DNA of 60,577 nucleotides from Flavobacterium sp. SLB02 (GTDB lineage Bacteria; Bacteroidota; Bacteroidia; Flavobacteriales; Flavobacteriaceae), in the NCBI RefSeq assembly GCF_009664855.1, contig NZ_CP045928.1, forward strand, positions 946,107 to 1,006,683. Direction: 5' to 3'. Below the pieces are notes generated by a model. That model saw only the letters and a list, made by a program, of their open reading frames with translations. It ran no database searches and had not been told where the DNA came from. Position 1 is the first letter of the stretch. Each line of letters opens with the position of its first letter. A program made the translations under genes and the position numbers. Below are positions 16,346-28,311 of this stretch, piece by piece.

Positions 16346-17830
16346 CTATCGGTTAATAGCTTCAATTTTTAAAGTCCACGCTTCTTTGGCCGGTAAATTG
16401 TTTTGTAAACTTTCTGGAATTACAACTTTAAATCCTTCTGCTTCTTTGGTCCATTTCAATGAAGTTTTAGAACCTAACATGGTAATTTTTGTTCCTTTTT
16501 TAGGATTGATAGATTTCACGAGCACTTCAGCAGGAATTTTAGTTTCTCCTTCTTTAGCCAAGTAAAACAGAAATACATTTCCGGCTTTATTTTGGGTCAT
16601 ACAAATATTATCCTCCTTAAAAGGTTCAATTGGTTTTGTATTGTAAATAGCTGTACTGTTTACTTTCATCCAGTCTCCGTAGGCTCTCAATAAATCATAA
16701 GCACCTTGTTGCCAATCGCCTTCAGGACTTGGCGCTACATTCAATAATAAATTTCCACCCTTAGCCACAATATCAATAAGCATATGGATTCCTTCTCTGC
16801 CTGTCATGTATTTAGCATCAGGAGTATACGACCATCCACCGCCCGAAGTAATGCAAGATTCCCAAGGGTAAGGCAATGTTTTTGAAGGAACGCGCCCTTC
16901 AGGAGTTAGATAATTCTGATTTTTTCCGTGAACAGCTCTGTCCACTACGATTAATCCGGGTTGTTTTTGGCGCGCTTTTACAACCAATTCGTCCATTTTA
17001 GGATCCTGATCAACTACTCTGTGTTTGATAAAACCATTTTTTGATTCGTTTTCAGCAAACTTCTCTTCATAGTTTTCTTTTAAGTTTTGTTGGTCTCTTT
17101 TTCTAACCCATCCCCCATCAAGCCAGAGAATATCTATTTTTCCATAATCTGTTAATAATTCTAAAATTTGATTGTGGGTGAAGTCAACGTACTTCTGCCA
17201 TTTCTCCGGATAAAGAGCCGGATCATAATTTACGTTTCTGTCGAAAGGAGGAAAATATGGATCCCAGTAATTCTCGTTATGCCAGTCGGGTTTAGAGAAA
17301 TAGGCTCCGGTTGAAATGTTTTCTGCTCTAAAAGCATTAAAAACTTCTTTGGCAATATTCGCTTTTGGATTCGTACTAAAAGCACATTCTTTGTCTGTAA
17401 CCTTATAATCTGAATATTTGGTATCGTACATATTAAATCCGTCATGGTGTTTTGTGGTAAAAACCATGTATTTCATTCCGGCATATTTAGCCGCTTTTGC
17501 CCATTTTGCAGGATCAAACTTTACAGGATTGAACTTCTTTTTCAATCCTTCGTATTCTTTTACATATTGGTTATAATTACCAGGATTACTTCCTTTTTTA
17601 CGTTCGCACCATCCATAATCTTCCGGACATATCGACCAGGATTCTACAATTCCCCACTGGCTGTACGTTCCCCAGTGCATGAGCAGTCCAAACTTTTTTC
17701 CTTGCCATTCATCCAGGTTTTTTAATACCAATGGATCTGTTTCCGGTACATAACGCTCATCCTCATAAATGGCCTGCGAAAACATTTGAACCGAAAATAA
17801 AATTGCGATTATCAATATTCCTCTTTTCAT
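16346..17830 (-). CDS. GH29 alpha-L-fucosidase 1, secreted
   Basis: The start at MKRGILIIAILF gives a signal peptide and 494 residues; the ATG 21 codons upstream would add a Lys/Asn-rich leader and is rejected. GH29 motifs: WQGKKFGLLMHWG, the MVFTTKHHDGFNMY His-His motif, and KIDILWLDGGW with the nucleophile Asp (D238). The retaining family removes terminal L-fucose. Single-domain architecture suggests the broad-specificity GH29-A group, which would suit core alpha-1,6 or antennary fucose. It is 8 bp upstream of GH92 copy d in the transcript. Core fucose blocks glycosylasparaginase, so this enzyme may act before it. Confidence 0.9.
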   Translation of the reverse strand: MKRGILIIAILFSVQMFSQAIYEDERYVPETDPLVLKNLDEWQGKKFGLLMHWGTYSQWGIVESWSICPEDYGWCERKKGSNPGNYNQYVKEYEGLKKKFNPVKFDPAKWAKAAKYAGMKYMVFTTKHHDGFNMYDTKYSDYKVTDKECAFSTNPKANIAKEVFNAFRAENISTGAYFSKPDWHNENYWDPYFPPFDRNVNYDPALYPEKWQKYVDFTHNQILELLTDYGKIDILWLDGGWVRKRDQQNLKENYEEKFAENESKNGFIKHRVVDQDPKMDELVVKARQKQPGLIVVDRAVHGKNQNYLTPEGRVPSKTLPYPWESCITSGGGWSYTPDAKYMTGREGIHMLIDIVAKGGNLLLNVAPSPEGDWQQGAYDLLRAYGDWMKVNSTAIYNTKPIEPFKEDNICMTQNKAGNVFLFYLAKEGETKIPAEVLVKSINPKKGTKITMLGSKTSLKWTKEAEGFKVVIPESLQNNLPAKEAWTLKIEAINR

Positions 17831-18044
17831 CTTTAATCTGTTTTTATGGTTTTGTTTTTTGTTTTTGATTATATTTTTTTTTAGCACACACAAGCATCCT
17901 TTTCATAGCTTTTAAAAAGCGTTTCATTTGCATTAATGTACAAACTATGTATTAGAAACTAGTTTCTTTTTTGTACTCTTTTTATTGAGGTCAAAATATA
18001 AATCTATGCCTTTATGTATTTACTTAATTGTGCCCCATTGATTT
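17831..18044. promoter_or_regulatory. Spacer between GH20 and GH29 genes with nested inverted repeats
   Basis: This is the only sizeable gap inside the 11421-23513 gene run. It holds the palindrome AGAAACTAGTTTCT (17954-17967) nested within GTACAAA/TTTGTAC arms (17939-17945 and 17970-17976), and an AAGCGTTT core near 17917. An internal promoter or processing site for the downstream genes is plausible. Confidence 0.4.
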
Positions 18045-20366
18045 TTAATTCACTAAAATCTCATCTACAAATAACCACGAAGACTCTCCCTTAGGACTTT
18101 TCTTCAAATTAGATGCAATTACTTTTACAAATCTGGCATCGCGTTTTTCAAAATTGATTTTAAAATCTTTTAGCTCTGAATTTACATTGGGAGCATACGC
18201 ACGTAATACTTTGCCAACCTCATTATATTGTATACCGTCCTTTGATACCAAAACTTTTACTTGTGTTGGAAAATTAATTCCCGCACCCTGACTCTCCAAA
18301 GTGCCAATAATGACTTCATGAATACTTTGCTGTTTTTGAAAATCAAGCACAATTTCCATATCATTGACTAACCAGGCCTGCCATTGTCCGTCGTGAAAAT
18401 TTTTACTTCCCCTAATGGTATTTACCATTCCAAAAGGACCATCACCTTTATAATTTTCGTTAAAAGGGGTTAAATACACCACTTTACTTCCTACTGCTTT
18501 ATGAAACAAGATGGTATCTGTGAATGTTTTTCCTATCGGTTTATCATTTTGAAATAAGGAAGCTTTTAAGATAGTTGTCGAGGAAAACTCAATTGGCGTT
18601 GTATATTTTATAGCATTGTGATCTATATTTTTATCACCCAAAACGTAACGGATATCAGGATTTGGGAATTCGTTTTTCAAGGTTACATTAATTTGTTTTT
18701 GGGCCATATTAGCCCTTGAAGAAGCCGTTACCAAATAAGCGCTTTTCGCATAGTTGATGCCCAAATAATCATAACGTTCTAATAAATAGGGCAATCTTGT
18801 GGTAAAATCATTCCAATTGCATTTTTCTTTCGGACTCCATAATACCTCAGCCAAAGCAGCAAGTCTTGGAAAAATCATATATTCCGATGCTTTTGGGCTG
18901 GCTAAATGTTCGGCCCATAAATTCGCCTGTCCCCCTAAAACATGTTTGGCCTGTTCGGGTGTCATTGTAGGTACAACAGGATCAAATTTGTACACTTCAC
19001 TTAGTGGATTATAAGCATCAAAAGCCAGAGGCTCTTCGTTTTGCGGACCTTGATAAAAATTAAAATAACAAGGAGATTCCGGTGTCATAATCACATCATG
19101 TCCCTGGGCAGCAGCATCCGTTCCTCCTTTTGTTCCTCTCCAGCTCATAACTGTAGCCTCAGGAGCCAGACCGCCTTCGAGAATTTCATCCCAGCCTATT
19201 ATTTTTTTTCCTTTAGAATTAATGTATTTCTCTATTCTCTTTACAAAGTAACTTTGTAATTCGTGGGTATTTTTCAAACCATTATCTTTCATCCTTTTTT
19301 GACAGTGCGGACATTTTTCCCAATTGGTTTTGGTTGCCTCATCACCACCAATATGAATGTATTTTGAAGGAAAAACAGCAATCACCTCATCGATTACATT
19401 TTTCAAAAACTCAAAGGTAGTTTCTTTTCCGGCACAATAAATATCGGTAATGGGCCATAATCCGCCTGAGGGAACTCCTATTTGCTGATCAAAACAAGCC
19501 AGTTCAGGATAAGAGGCAATGGCAGAACTCACATGGGCAGGCATTTCGATTTCGGGAATAATTTCGATGTTTTTGCTTGCGGCGTATTTTACTATTTCTT
19601 TTAATTCTTCCTGTGTCAAAAATCCGCCGTAAGTGCCTTTTTGATCCGGATTTGTGGTTAGTCTGGCATTCCAGGCTACATTTTCCTGATCGACTCTCCA
19701 GGCGCCCACCTGGGTTAGTTTTGGGTATTTTTTAATCTCCATTCTCCAGCCCTGATCATCTACCAAATGCAAATGCAGGACATTCATTTTAAGCATTGCC
19801 AAGCGATCTATAGTTGCCAACACATAATTCTTGTCAAAAAAGTGACGCGATAAATCCAGCATTAAACCTCTCCATTGAAAACGGGGCTGGTCTGTAATTA
19901 CCAAATTGGGAATCCGCCAGTTTACAGTTGTAATCACAAAATTACTTTCGATAGCGCTCGGTAATAATTGTCTGAGGCTTTCTAATCCGTAAATAAATCC
20001 CGCATTACCTTTTGCAGTAATTGTAATACTTGTAGGCTGTACTTCTAATTTATAAGCTTCTTTAGCAAGACTTTGATCTACCTTGAACTGAATAAAATTA
20101 CTTTGTGGCAATGTGGCTGAAACTTCAGGACGCCATCCTGCCGACTTTTCAAATTTATCTGCTAAAGTTTTAGAGAGTTCTTTTTGAAAATCAGTAACAG
20201 CAAAAAATTTCGTATTTTTAGAAAACTCAAATATTCCCGGCTGAATCAACAATTGTGATGGTTGGGGAATAATCTCAATGTCCTTCTCTGTATATATTTT
20301 TTGACTATATCCAGGACTTAAAACAGTTAGAGAAAATACGATAAGGAATGGTTTTAAAATCCTCAT
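18045..20366 (-). CDS. GH20 beta-N-acetylhexosaminidase, secreted
   Basis: This 773-residue protein has a signal peptide (to SPGYSQ), a GH20b alpha/beta N-domain (~30-150) and the TIM barrel. In the barrel HIGGDEATKT carries the catalytic Asp-Glu pair (D342/E343), and HLHLVDDQGWRMEIKKYP and WRGLMLDLSRHFF are conserved. A C-terminal discoidin-like (F5/8C) module follows (~630-773, DGQWQAWLVNDMEIVLDF). It cleaves terminal beta-GlcNAc or GalNAc by substrate assistance, here fitting GlcNAc on mannose antennae after galactose removal. It starts 6 bp after the galactosidase stop, which indicates sequential expression of sequentially acting enzymes. Confidence 0.93.
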   Translation of the reverse strand: MRILKPFLIVFSLTVLSPGYSQKIYTEKDIEIIPQPSQLLIQPGIFEFSKNTKFFAVTDFQKELSKTLADKFEKSAGWRPEVSATLPQSNFIQFKVDQSLAKEAYKLEVQPTSITITAKGNAGFIYGLESLRQLLPSAIESNFVITTVNWRIPNLVITDQPRFQWRGLMLDLSRHFFDKNYVLATIDRLAMLKMNVLHLHLVDDQGWRMEIKKYPKLTQVGAWRVDQENVAWNARLTTNPDQKGTYGGFLTQEELKEIVKYAASKNIEIIPEIEMPAHVSSAIASYPELACFDQQIGVPSGGLWPITDIYCAGKETTFEFLKNVIDEVIAVFPSKYIHIGGDEATKTNWEKCPHCQKRMKDNGLKNTHELQSYFVKRIEKYINSKGKKIIGWDEILEGGLAPEATVMSWRGTKGGTDAAAQGHDVIMTPESPCYFNFYQGPQNEEPLAFDAYNPLSEVYKFDPVVPTMTPEQAKHVLGGQANLWAEHLASPKASEYMIFPRLAALAEVLWSPKEKCNWNDFTTRLPYLLERYDYLGINYAKSAYLVTASSRANMAQKQINVTLKNEFPNPDIRYVLGDKNIDHNAIKYTTPIEFSSTTILKASLFQNDKPIGKTFTDTILFHKAVGSKVVYLTPFNENYKGDGPFGMVNTIRGSKNFHDGQWQAWLVNDMEIVLDFQKQQSIHEVIIGTLESQGAGINFPTQVKVLVSKDGIQYNEVGKVLRAYAPNVNSELKDFKINFEKRDARFVKVIASNLKKSPKGESSWLFVDEILVN

Positions 20367-20372
20367 AATGAA

Positions 20373-23919
<3,547 letters not shown>

Positions 23920-24945
23920 TTATTTATCCCAGGACATTTTAAATTTCGCATCTTCCATTCTGTGTCCTTTTTGATCATCCGAAACAGCATAATTAAATCC
24001 TGATCTTAAACTGTAACCCGCATATTGTCCGTTTTTATTCAAAGCAATAAAACCTACCTGCAGATATTCCATGTCTTTATGGTTTTTATGCTTGTTGTAA
24101 ATACGTTCTGTGATTTCTTTGCACGCATCAAAAGGCGATTTTCCCTGGCGCATTAACTCGACCACCATCGCACTTCCTGCGGTTCTAATAACGGCTTCTC
24201 CTAATCCTGTTGCAGCTGCAGCACCCACCTCATTATCCAGAAAAAGACCCGCGCCGATAATTGGGGAGTCACCGACGCGACCGTGCATTTTCCAGGCGGC
24301 TCCACTTGTGGTACAGCCTCCTGCAAGATTGCCGTCTTGATCTAACATTAGCATGCTTATGGTATCGTGATTTTCTATATTTATTACGGGTTTGTATTTT
24401 GAATCTTCCAGCCATTTTTTCCAGTCTTTTTCAGATTCCGAAGTCAATAGATTTTCTTCTTTAAAACCTTCTGATAAAGCAAATTGCAAAGCGCCTTGTC
24501 CTGCCAGCATAACATGAGGTGTTTTTTGAAGTACTAATTTCGCAACCGAAATAGGATGCATAATATTTTGCAGAAAACAAACTGAACCACAATTGCTATT
24601 ATGATCCATAATGCAAGCGTCTAAGGTTACTTTTCCCTCGCGATCCGGATACCCGCCATAACCAACACTGCGAACATTCGGATCTGCTTCGGGAATTTTC
24701 ATACCAGCCTCGATTGCATCAAGAGCCGGTTTTCCTGCTTTTAATTGTTTCCAACTTTCCTGGTTTGCAGGTAAACCATGATTCCAGGTCGAGATGATAA
24801 TGGGCTTTTTTTGTTTCTTATCACCCTTTGTTTTATTCTCTTTTTCATCTTCTTTATTGGCCGCAAATCCGCTATACCCTAAAGCAGTCGTAATTGCAAT
24901 TGTACCTAAAGCTGATTTTTTTATAAAATCCCTTCTATTTGACAT
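23920..24945 (-). CDS. N4-(beta-N-acetylglucosaminyl)-L-asparaginase 2
   Basis: This 341-residue Ntn-hydrolase of the glycosylasparaginase (T2) family splits GlcNAc-Asn into aspartate and GlcNAc-amine. The precursor self-cleaves before the nucleophile Thr in the NHDTISM motif (T195). Substrate-site motif HGRVGDSPIIGAGLF and ATGLGEAVIR follow. The N-terminus MSNRRDFIKKSALGTIAITT is a Tat-type RR signal, so the enzyme is probably exported folded to the periplasm. A Lys-rich linker (residues 32-47) follows the signal. A close paralogue lies at 39727-40731. It follows the GHL10/CBM9/GH130 block by 90 bp. The enzyme needs a free Asn and an unfucosylated core, consistent with the peptidase and fucosidases nearby. 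Confidence 0.92.
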   Translation of the reverse strand: MSNRRDFIKKSALGTIAITTALGYSGFAANKEDEKENKTKGDKKQKKPIIISTWNHGLPANQESWKQLKAGKPALDAIEAGMKIPEADPNVRSVGYGGYPDREGKVTLDACIMDHNSNCGSVCFLQNIMHPISVAKLVLQKTPHVMLAGQGALQFALSEGFKEENLLTSESEKDWKKWLEDSKYKPVINIENHDTISMLMLDQDGNLAGGCTTSGAAWKMHGRVGDSPIIGAGLFLDNEVGAAAATGLGEAVIRTAGSAMVVELMRQGKSPFDACKEITERIYNKHKNHKDMEYLQVGFIALNKNGQYAGYSLRSGFNYAVSDDQKGHRMEDAKFKMSWDK

Positions 24946-25035
24946 GATTTTAATATTTTAGTTAAGTATTTCGGGCCATAAGTTATGCATTTACTGAGAA
25001 TTCCTTAAAAAATATTCATAACTAATTTTAGTTTA

Positions 25036-26115
25036 TTATTTTAAACCAGCCTTAGTTGCTGCAATAGTTTTTAAATTACTCTCAGACAAAGCATTTCCGT
25101 CAAAAAAAGAAACTCCTGTTGCTCCGTTTTCTTTGGCCAGTAAAATCGCTTCTTTCAATTCCTTATCCGATTTCAATCCGGGAATATAAATTCCGGTGTT
25201 TATTTTGGTTTGTTTTCCCTCTAAATCAGTAACCCCTTGTTTGGTTGCAAAACCCACCCAATCCAGTTCTTCATCATAAAAACTGTGATAAATCATAGGA
25301 TATACTTCATCAATATTCCATTTATCCCAACGCTGACGTACCATATGATCTGCCATTTCAGGATAAGGAAATACCGCTGCAGTTAAATTCTTATTGTGTT
25401 TGTGCGCAATTTTATACGCATCATCAACAACTGCTTTTATGGCATTTAACCTAAAGTTTTTCCACTCCATATCGATAGAAGTGTTGTGACTTGTTTTTGG
25501 ATTTTTATGATGTATTTTTTCGAATGCTTTTATGCATTCCTCACAATAACAAAAATCAAATTGAGGCAATTCTGTATCCTGAACTAAATTGTATTTTGGC
25601 AATAAACTAATTGGTAAGAAGATATCCGGAAAACGAATGTAATCCAAGTGAACACTTTCTATTCCTTCTACTTTTGCCAGTTCTTCGACCAAGTTTAAAA
25701 CATGTTGTCTGGATGCTTTTCTAGTTGGACACAACCATTGGTAATAATCCACATACGGGCGATTGTCAAAACAGGATTTTCCTTCTTTACTTACCTGATA
25801 CCAGTCCGGATGCTGCAAGGCAATCGAGTCATCAGGTCTGTTCATTGCCATAATCCAAGCATGAACTTTTAGACCTTCTTTGGTAGCTAAAGGCACTAAT
25901 CTTTTAAGAAGTTTTGGATCTGTTTTGGTATTGATTAATACTTCATCGATTCCGCCATCTTTATATTTTTTAAATTCTTTTGAATAATCTGCATCTGATT
26001 TTTTAGGATCTGCCGTTGTCCAGACTCCAAATTTAAAAGTGGTTTGTTCTTGTTTTTTCGCACATGAAAAAATGCTTAATGCCAATAAAAGAAATAATAG
26101 TTTTGGTAGTTTCAT
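25036..26115 (-). CDS. GHL10-like (putative glycoside hydrolase) lipoprotein
   Basis: This 359-residue lipoprotein (LSIFSC, Cys 18) has a predicted TIM-barrel of the GHL10/DUF187 type. VWTTADPKKS begins the barrel, and GIESVHLDYIRFPD (D158 and D164) is the signature with acidic residues at a strand end. A CYCEEC cysteine cluster (189-194) follows. Relatives are annotated as family 10-like glycosidases, but few have proven activity. Its stop-to-start spacing to the CBM9-like gene is 6 bp, and the GH130 gene is 8 bp further upstream. It is the only plausible uncharacterised catalytic fold here that could act on the chitobiose core or as an endo-acting enzyme. This is a hypothesis, not a call. 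Confidence 0.8.
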   Translation of the reverse strand: MKLPKLLFLLLALSIFSCAKKQEQTTFKFGVWTTADPKKSDADYSKEFKKYKDGGIDEVLINTKTDPKLLKRLVPLATKEGLKVHAWIMAMNRPDDSIALQHPDWYQVSKEGKSCFDNRPYVDYYQWLCPTRKASRQHVLNLVEELAKVEGIESVHLDYIRFPDIFLPISLLPKYNLVQDTELPQFDFCYCEECIKAFEKIHHKNPKTSHNTSIDMEWKNFRLNAIKAVVDDAYKIAHKHNKNLTAAVFPYPEMADHMVRQRWDKWNIDEVYPMIYHSFYDEELDWVGFATKQGVTDLEGKQTKINTGIYIPGLKSDKELKEAILLAKENGATGVSFFDGNALSESNLKTIAATKAGLK

Positions 26116-26121
26116 AGTGGT

Positions 26122-27189
26122 TTATTTTTGGATTATTTTGCCGTCTTGCCTTACAACTAAGGTCTGATTTGAAAAAGGGCTTTTTACTGAAATATTGTAA
26201 CCTGTTGTGTGATTTTCTAATACCGGTTTTAAAATTTTACCCTCAACGGTGATCGTTTCTTTGGTAAGATTTACCAAAGATTTCGCCCATGTTTTGTGCT
26301 GATTGTAATATTGTTTTTGAGCTCTGTATAAATTGTAAAGCTCCCATCTTACTTTTTCATCCTGCGGAATTGTAAAACTGTCTTTTCCTTCTTTCGAAGA
26401 AAAATAAACATAGCCCCACTTCTCCGGTTCATGCATGTTGATCACCCCCATTGGCGACCAAACCCAGTTGTACTCCGGCAAGAACTTTCCATCTGGATCT
26501 TTTTTGCGTTGGTAACTGCCATTTCTTACCGTATGCTGCCAGTTTACCCGAGAGAAATTGACTCTCCAAAACTGATCCGCCGGAACATTTTTTTCATTGT
26601 ATGATTTTCTATAAGATGCCCAGGGAATTGCCATTTCTAATACCCAACCTTGATCAGTATCATTTGGATTGTTAAGCGTTCCTTTGATTTTTACCGCCGA
26701 TTTCAGCCCCGGAATATTCCAGTCATTCAAAACTACGTTATCATTTTCTCTGTAAGGTTTTGACAAAAACAGATCCCAGGCTGTATTTAAGGCATTAATT
26801 TCTAATTCATAATAGTTAAAAGTATCGCTATCGGGATCAATAAAAACTTCAAAATCGTTGTTGTAAAAGATAATGGTATCACGTTGTTTCAAATTTGCCC
26901 AAACATGTGGTTCATCAATTTTTGCCAATATGTAAAAATTGGTTTCATCCCAGAGCATTTTTACTTTTGTTTCGTATTTTGGTTTTACATTATTTTCTAT
27001 ATCTTCAAAAAGATCAGTCCAATCTGCTTTACTCCATGAAGTATCAGAATCATCTCCATCTATTACAATTGGAGTAGTTGTTTTTGATGCTACATAGGTT
27101 TTAGGTAGAATTGTTTTTTTCGATTGTGAATTACTCACTATCGAAAGAAACCCTAAAGCGACTGTCAACCATTGAATTTTTAAACGCAT
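26122..27189 (-). CDS. CBM9-like/DOMON carbohydrate-binding protein, secreted
   Basis: This 355-residue protein has a signal peptide and a CBM9-like beta-sandwich (~30-235). Recognisable blocks are IVIDGDDSDTSWSKADWT, VKMLWDETNFYILAKIDEPHVWA, NNDFEVFIDPD and WRVNFSRVNW. The C-terminal third (~240-355) has no assignment. It has no catalytic motifs, so it probably presents sugar to the partner lipoprotein encoded 6 bp downstream. Aromatic residues at W121-type positions could stack on sugar, but the ligand is unknown. Confidence 0.8.
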   Translation of the reverse strand: MRLKIQWLTVALGFLSIVSNSQSKKTILPKTYVASKTTTPIVIDGDDSDTSWSKADWTDLFEDIENNVKPKYETKVKMLWDETNFYILAKIDEPHVWANLKQRDTIIFYNNDFEVFIDPDSDTFNYYELEINALNTAWDLFLSKPYRENDNVVLNDWNIPGLKSAVKIKGTLNNPNDTDQGWVLEMAIPWASYRKSYNEKNVPADQFWRVNFSRVNWQHTVRNGSYQRKKDPDGKFLPEYNWVWSPMGVINMHEPEKWGYVYFSSKEGKDSFTIPQDEKVRWELYNLYRAQKQYYNQHKTWAKSLVNLTKETITVEGKILKPVLENHTTGYNISVKSPFSNQTLVVRQDGKIIQK

Positions 27190-27197
27190 GCTTTTTA

Positions 27198-28163
27198 TTA
27201 TAAACTGTTATCTTTTGTAAATTGTAATACCTCGCTTAATTTACCAAATGCCATAGCCACAACAGTATCTGCTGCACCATAATATACGGCTAATTTATCT
27301 TGTTCAATGTTGTGCAAGGCAGCGCACGGGAAAACCACGTTTCCTACATCTCCTACTTGCTCGTAAATTTCTGCAGGTCCTAACAAATAAGGCTGTGTTC
27401 TGTATTTTACCTGATCTGGCGAAGCTGTGTCTAATATTGCTGCTCCCATAGCATAACGGAAACCGTTGCAGGTATTAATAACTCCATGGTATAACATCAA
27501 CCAGCCTTCCTTTGTAAGAATCGGGATGGGTCCTGCTCCTACTTTTGTACATTGCCAGGCACTTTGCTCAAACGGAGATGGTTTCATGACCAATCTATGT
27601 TCTCCCCAATATTTCATATCCGGGCTGTAACTGATCCAGATATCTCCAAAAGGTGTATGTCCGTTATCACTAGGACGACTTAACATCGCGTATTTTCCGT
27701 TTATTTTTTGCGGAAACAAAACCCCATTTCTGTTGAAAGGCAAAAAGGCATTTTCGCATTGAAAAAATTCTTTAAAATCAAATGTATAACCAATTCCGAT
27801 GGTTGGTCCGTTATATCCATTACACCAGGTAATCCAATAACGATCTTCAATAAAAACAACACGAGGATCATATTTATAAGCAGATTCTATCATTTCAGTA
27901 TTACCGGATTGCATCACAATTGGTTCATGATTAATATCCCAGTCGATTCCGTTTTTACTGAAACCTGCAAAAATATTCATCTGCACGGCTTTATTATCAC
28001 ATCTAAAGACACCTGCGTATCCGTCCTTAAAAGCAACAACGGCGCTATTAAATATACTGTTTGATGATGGTATTGCGTATCTGTCGATAATGGGATTTTC
28101 AGAATATCTCCACATTACTTCAGTGCTGTTTTCGGGTCTGTCTTGCCAAGGAATTGTACTCAT
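27198..28163 (-). CDS. GH130 beta-1,4-mannosyl-GlcNAc phosphorylase
   Basis: The start is set at [10 protein letters not shown] (321 residues), because the 21 codons upstream are Lys-rich and unlike the family. The five-bladed propeller of GH130_2-type enzymes is seen: [33 protein letters not shown], the catalytic Asp in KYDPRVV (D99), [35 protein letters not shown] and VVFPCAA. No signal peptide, so cytoplasmic. The reaction is Man-beta-1,4-GlcNAc + Pi to Man-1-P + GlcNAc. It lies 148 bp after the SSS transporter, which suggests the disaccharide is imported by that transporter and then phosphorolysed. Confidence 0.92.
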   Translation of the reverse strand: MSTIPWQDRPENSTEVMWRYSENPIIDRYAIPSSNSIFNSAVVAFKDGYAGVFRCDNKAVQMNIFAGFSKNGIDWDINHEPIVMQSGNTEMIESAYKYDPRVVFIEDRYWITWCNGYNGPTIGIGYTFDFKEFFQCENAFLPFNRNGVLFPQKINGKYAMLSRPSDNGHTPFGDIWISYSPDMKYWGEHRLVMKPSPFEQSAWQCTKVGAGPIPILTKEGWLMLYHGVINTCNGFRYAMGAAILDTASPDQVKYRTQPYLLGPAEIYEQVGDVGNVVFPCAALHNIEQDKLAVYYGAADTVVAMAFGKLSEVLQFTKDNSL

Positions 28164-28311
28164 GCTCTCTTTCTTTATTATTATAGATTGTTTTTTGTTT
28201 TTTCTTTGAGAATATTTTAAACACATTAGAAATCTATGTTCTCTGTGTTGATTTTTTTTGTCCTGAGAGCTTTCTTAAAGTTTAAACTTTGACAAAACTC
28301 TTGTTAATGAA

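Noticed and set aside
11342..17925. LacI regulator 1 operators (AAGCGTTT at about 11345 and 17917)
   Set aside because: Only eight bases match, symmetry is poor and such strings are frequent in AT-rich DNA.
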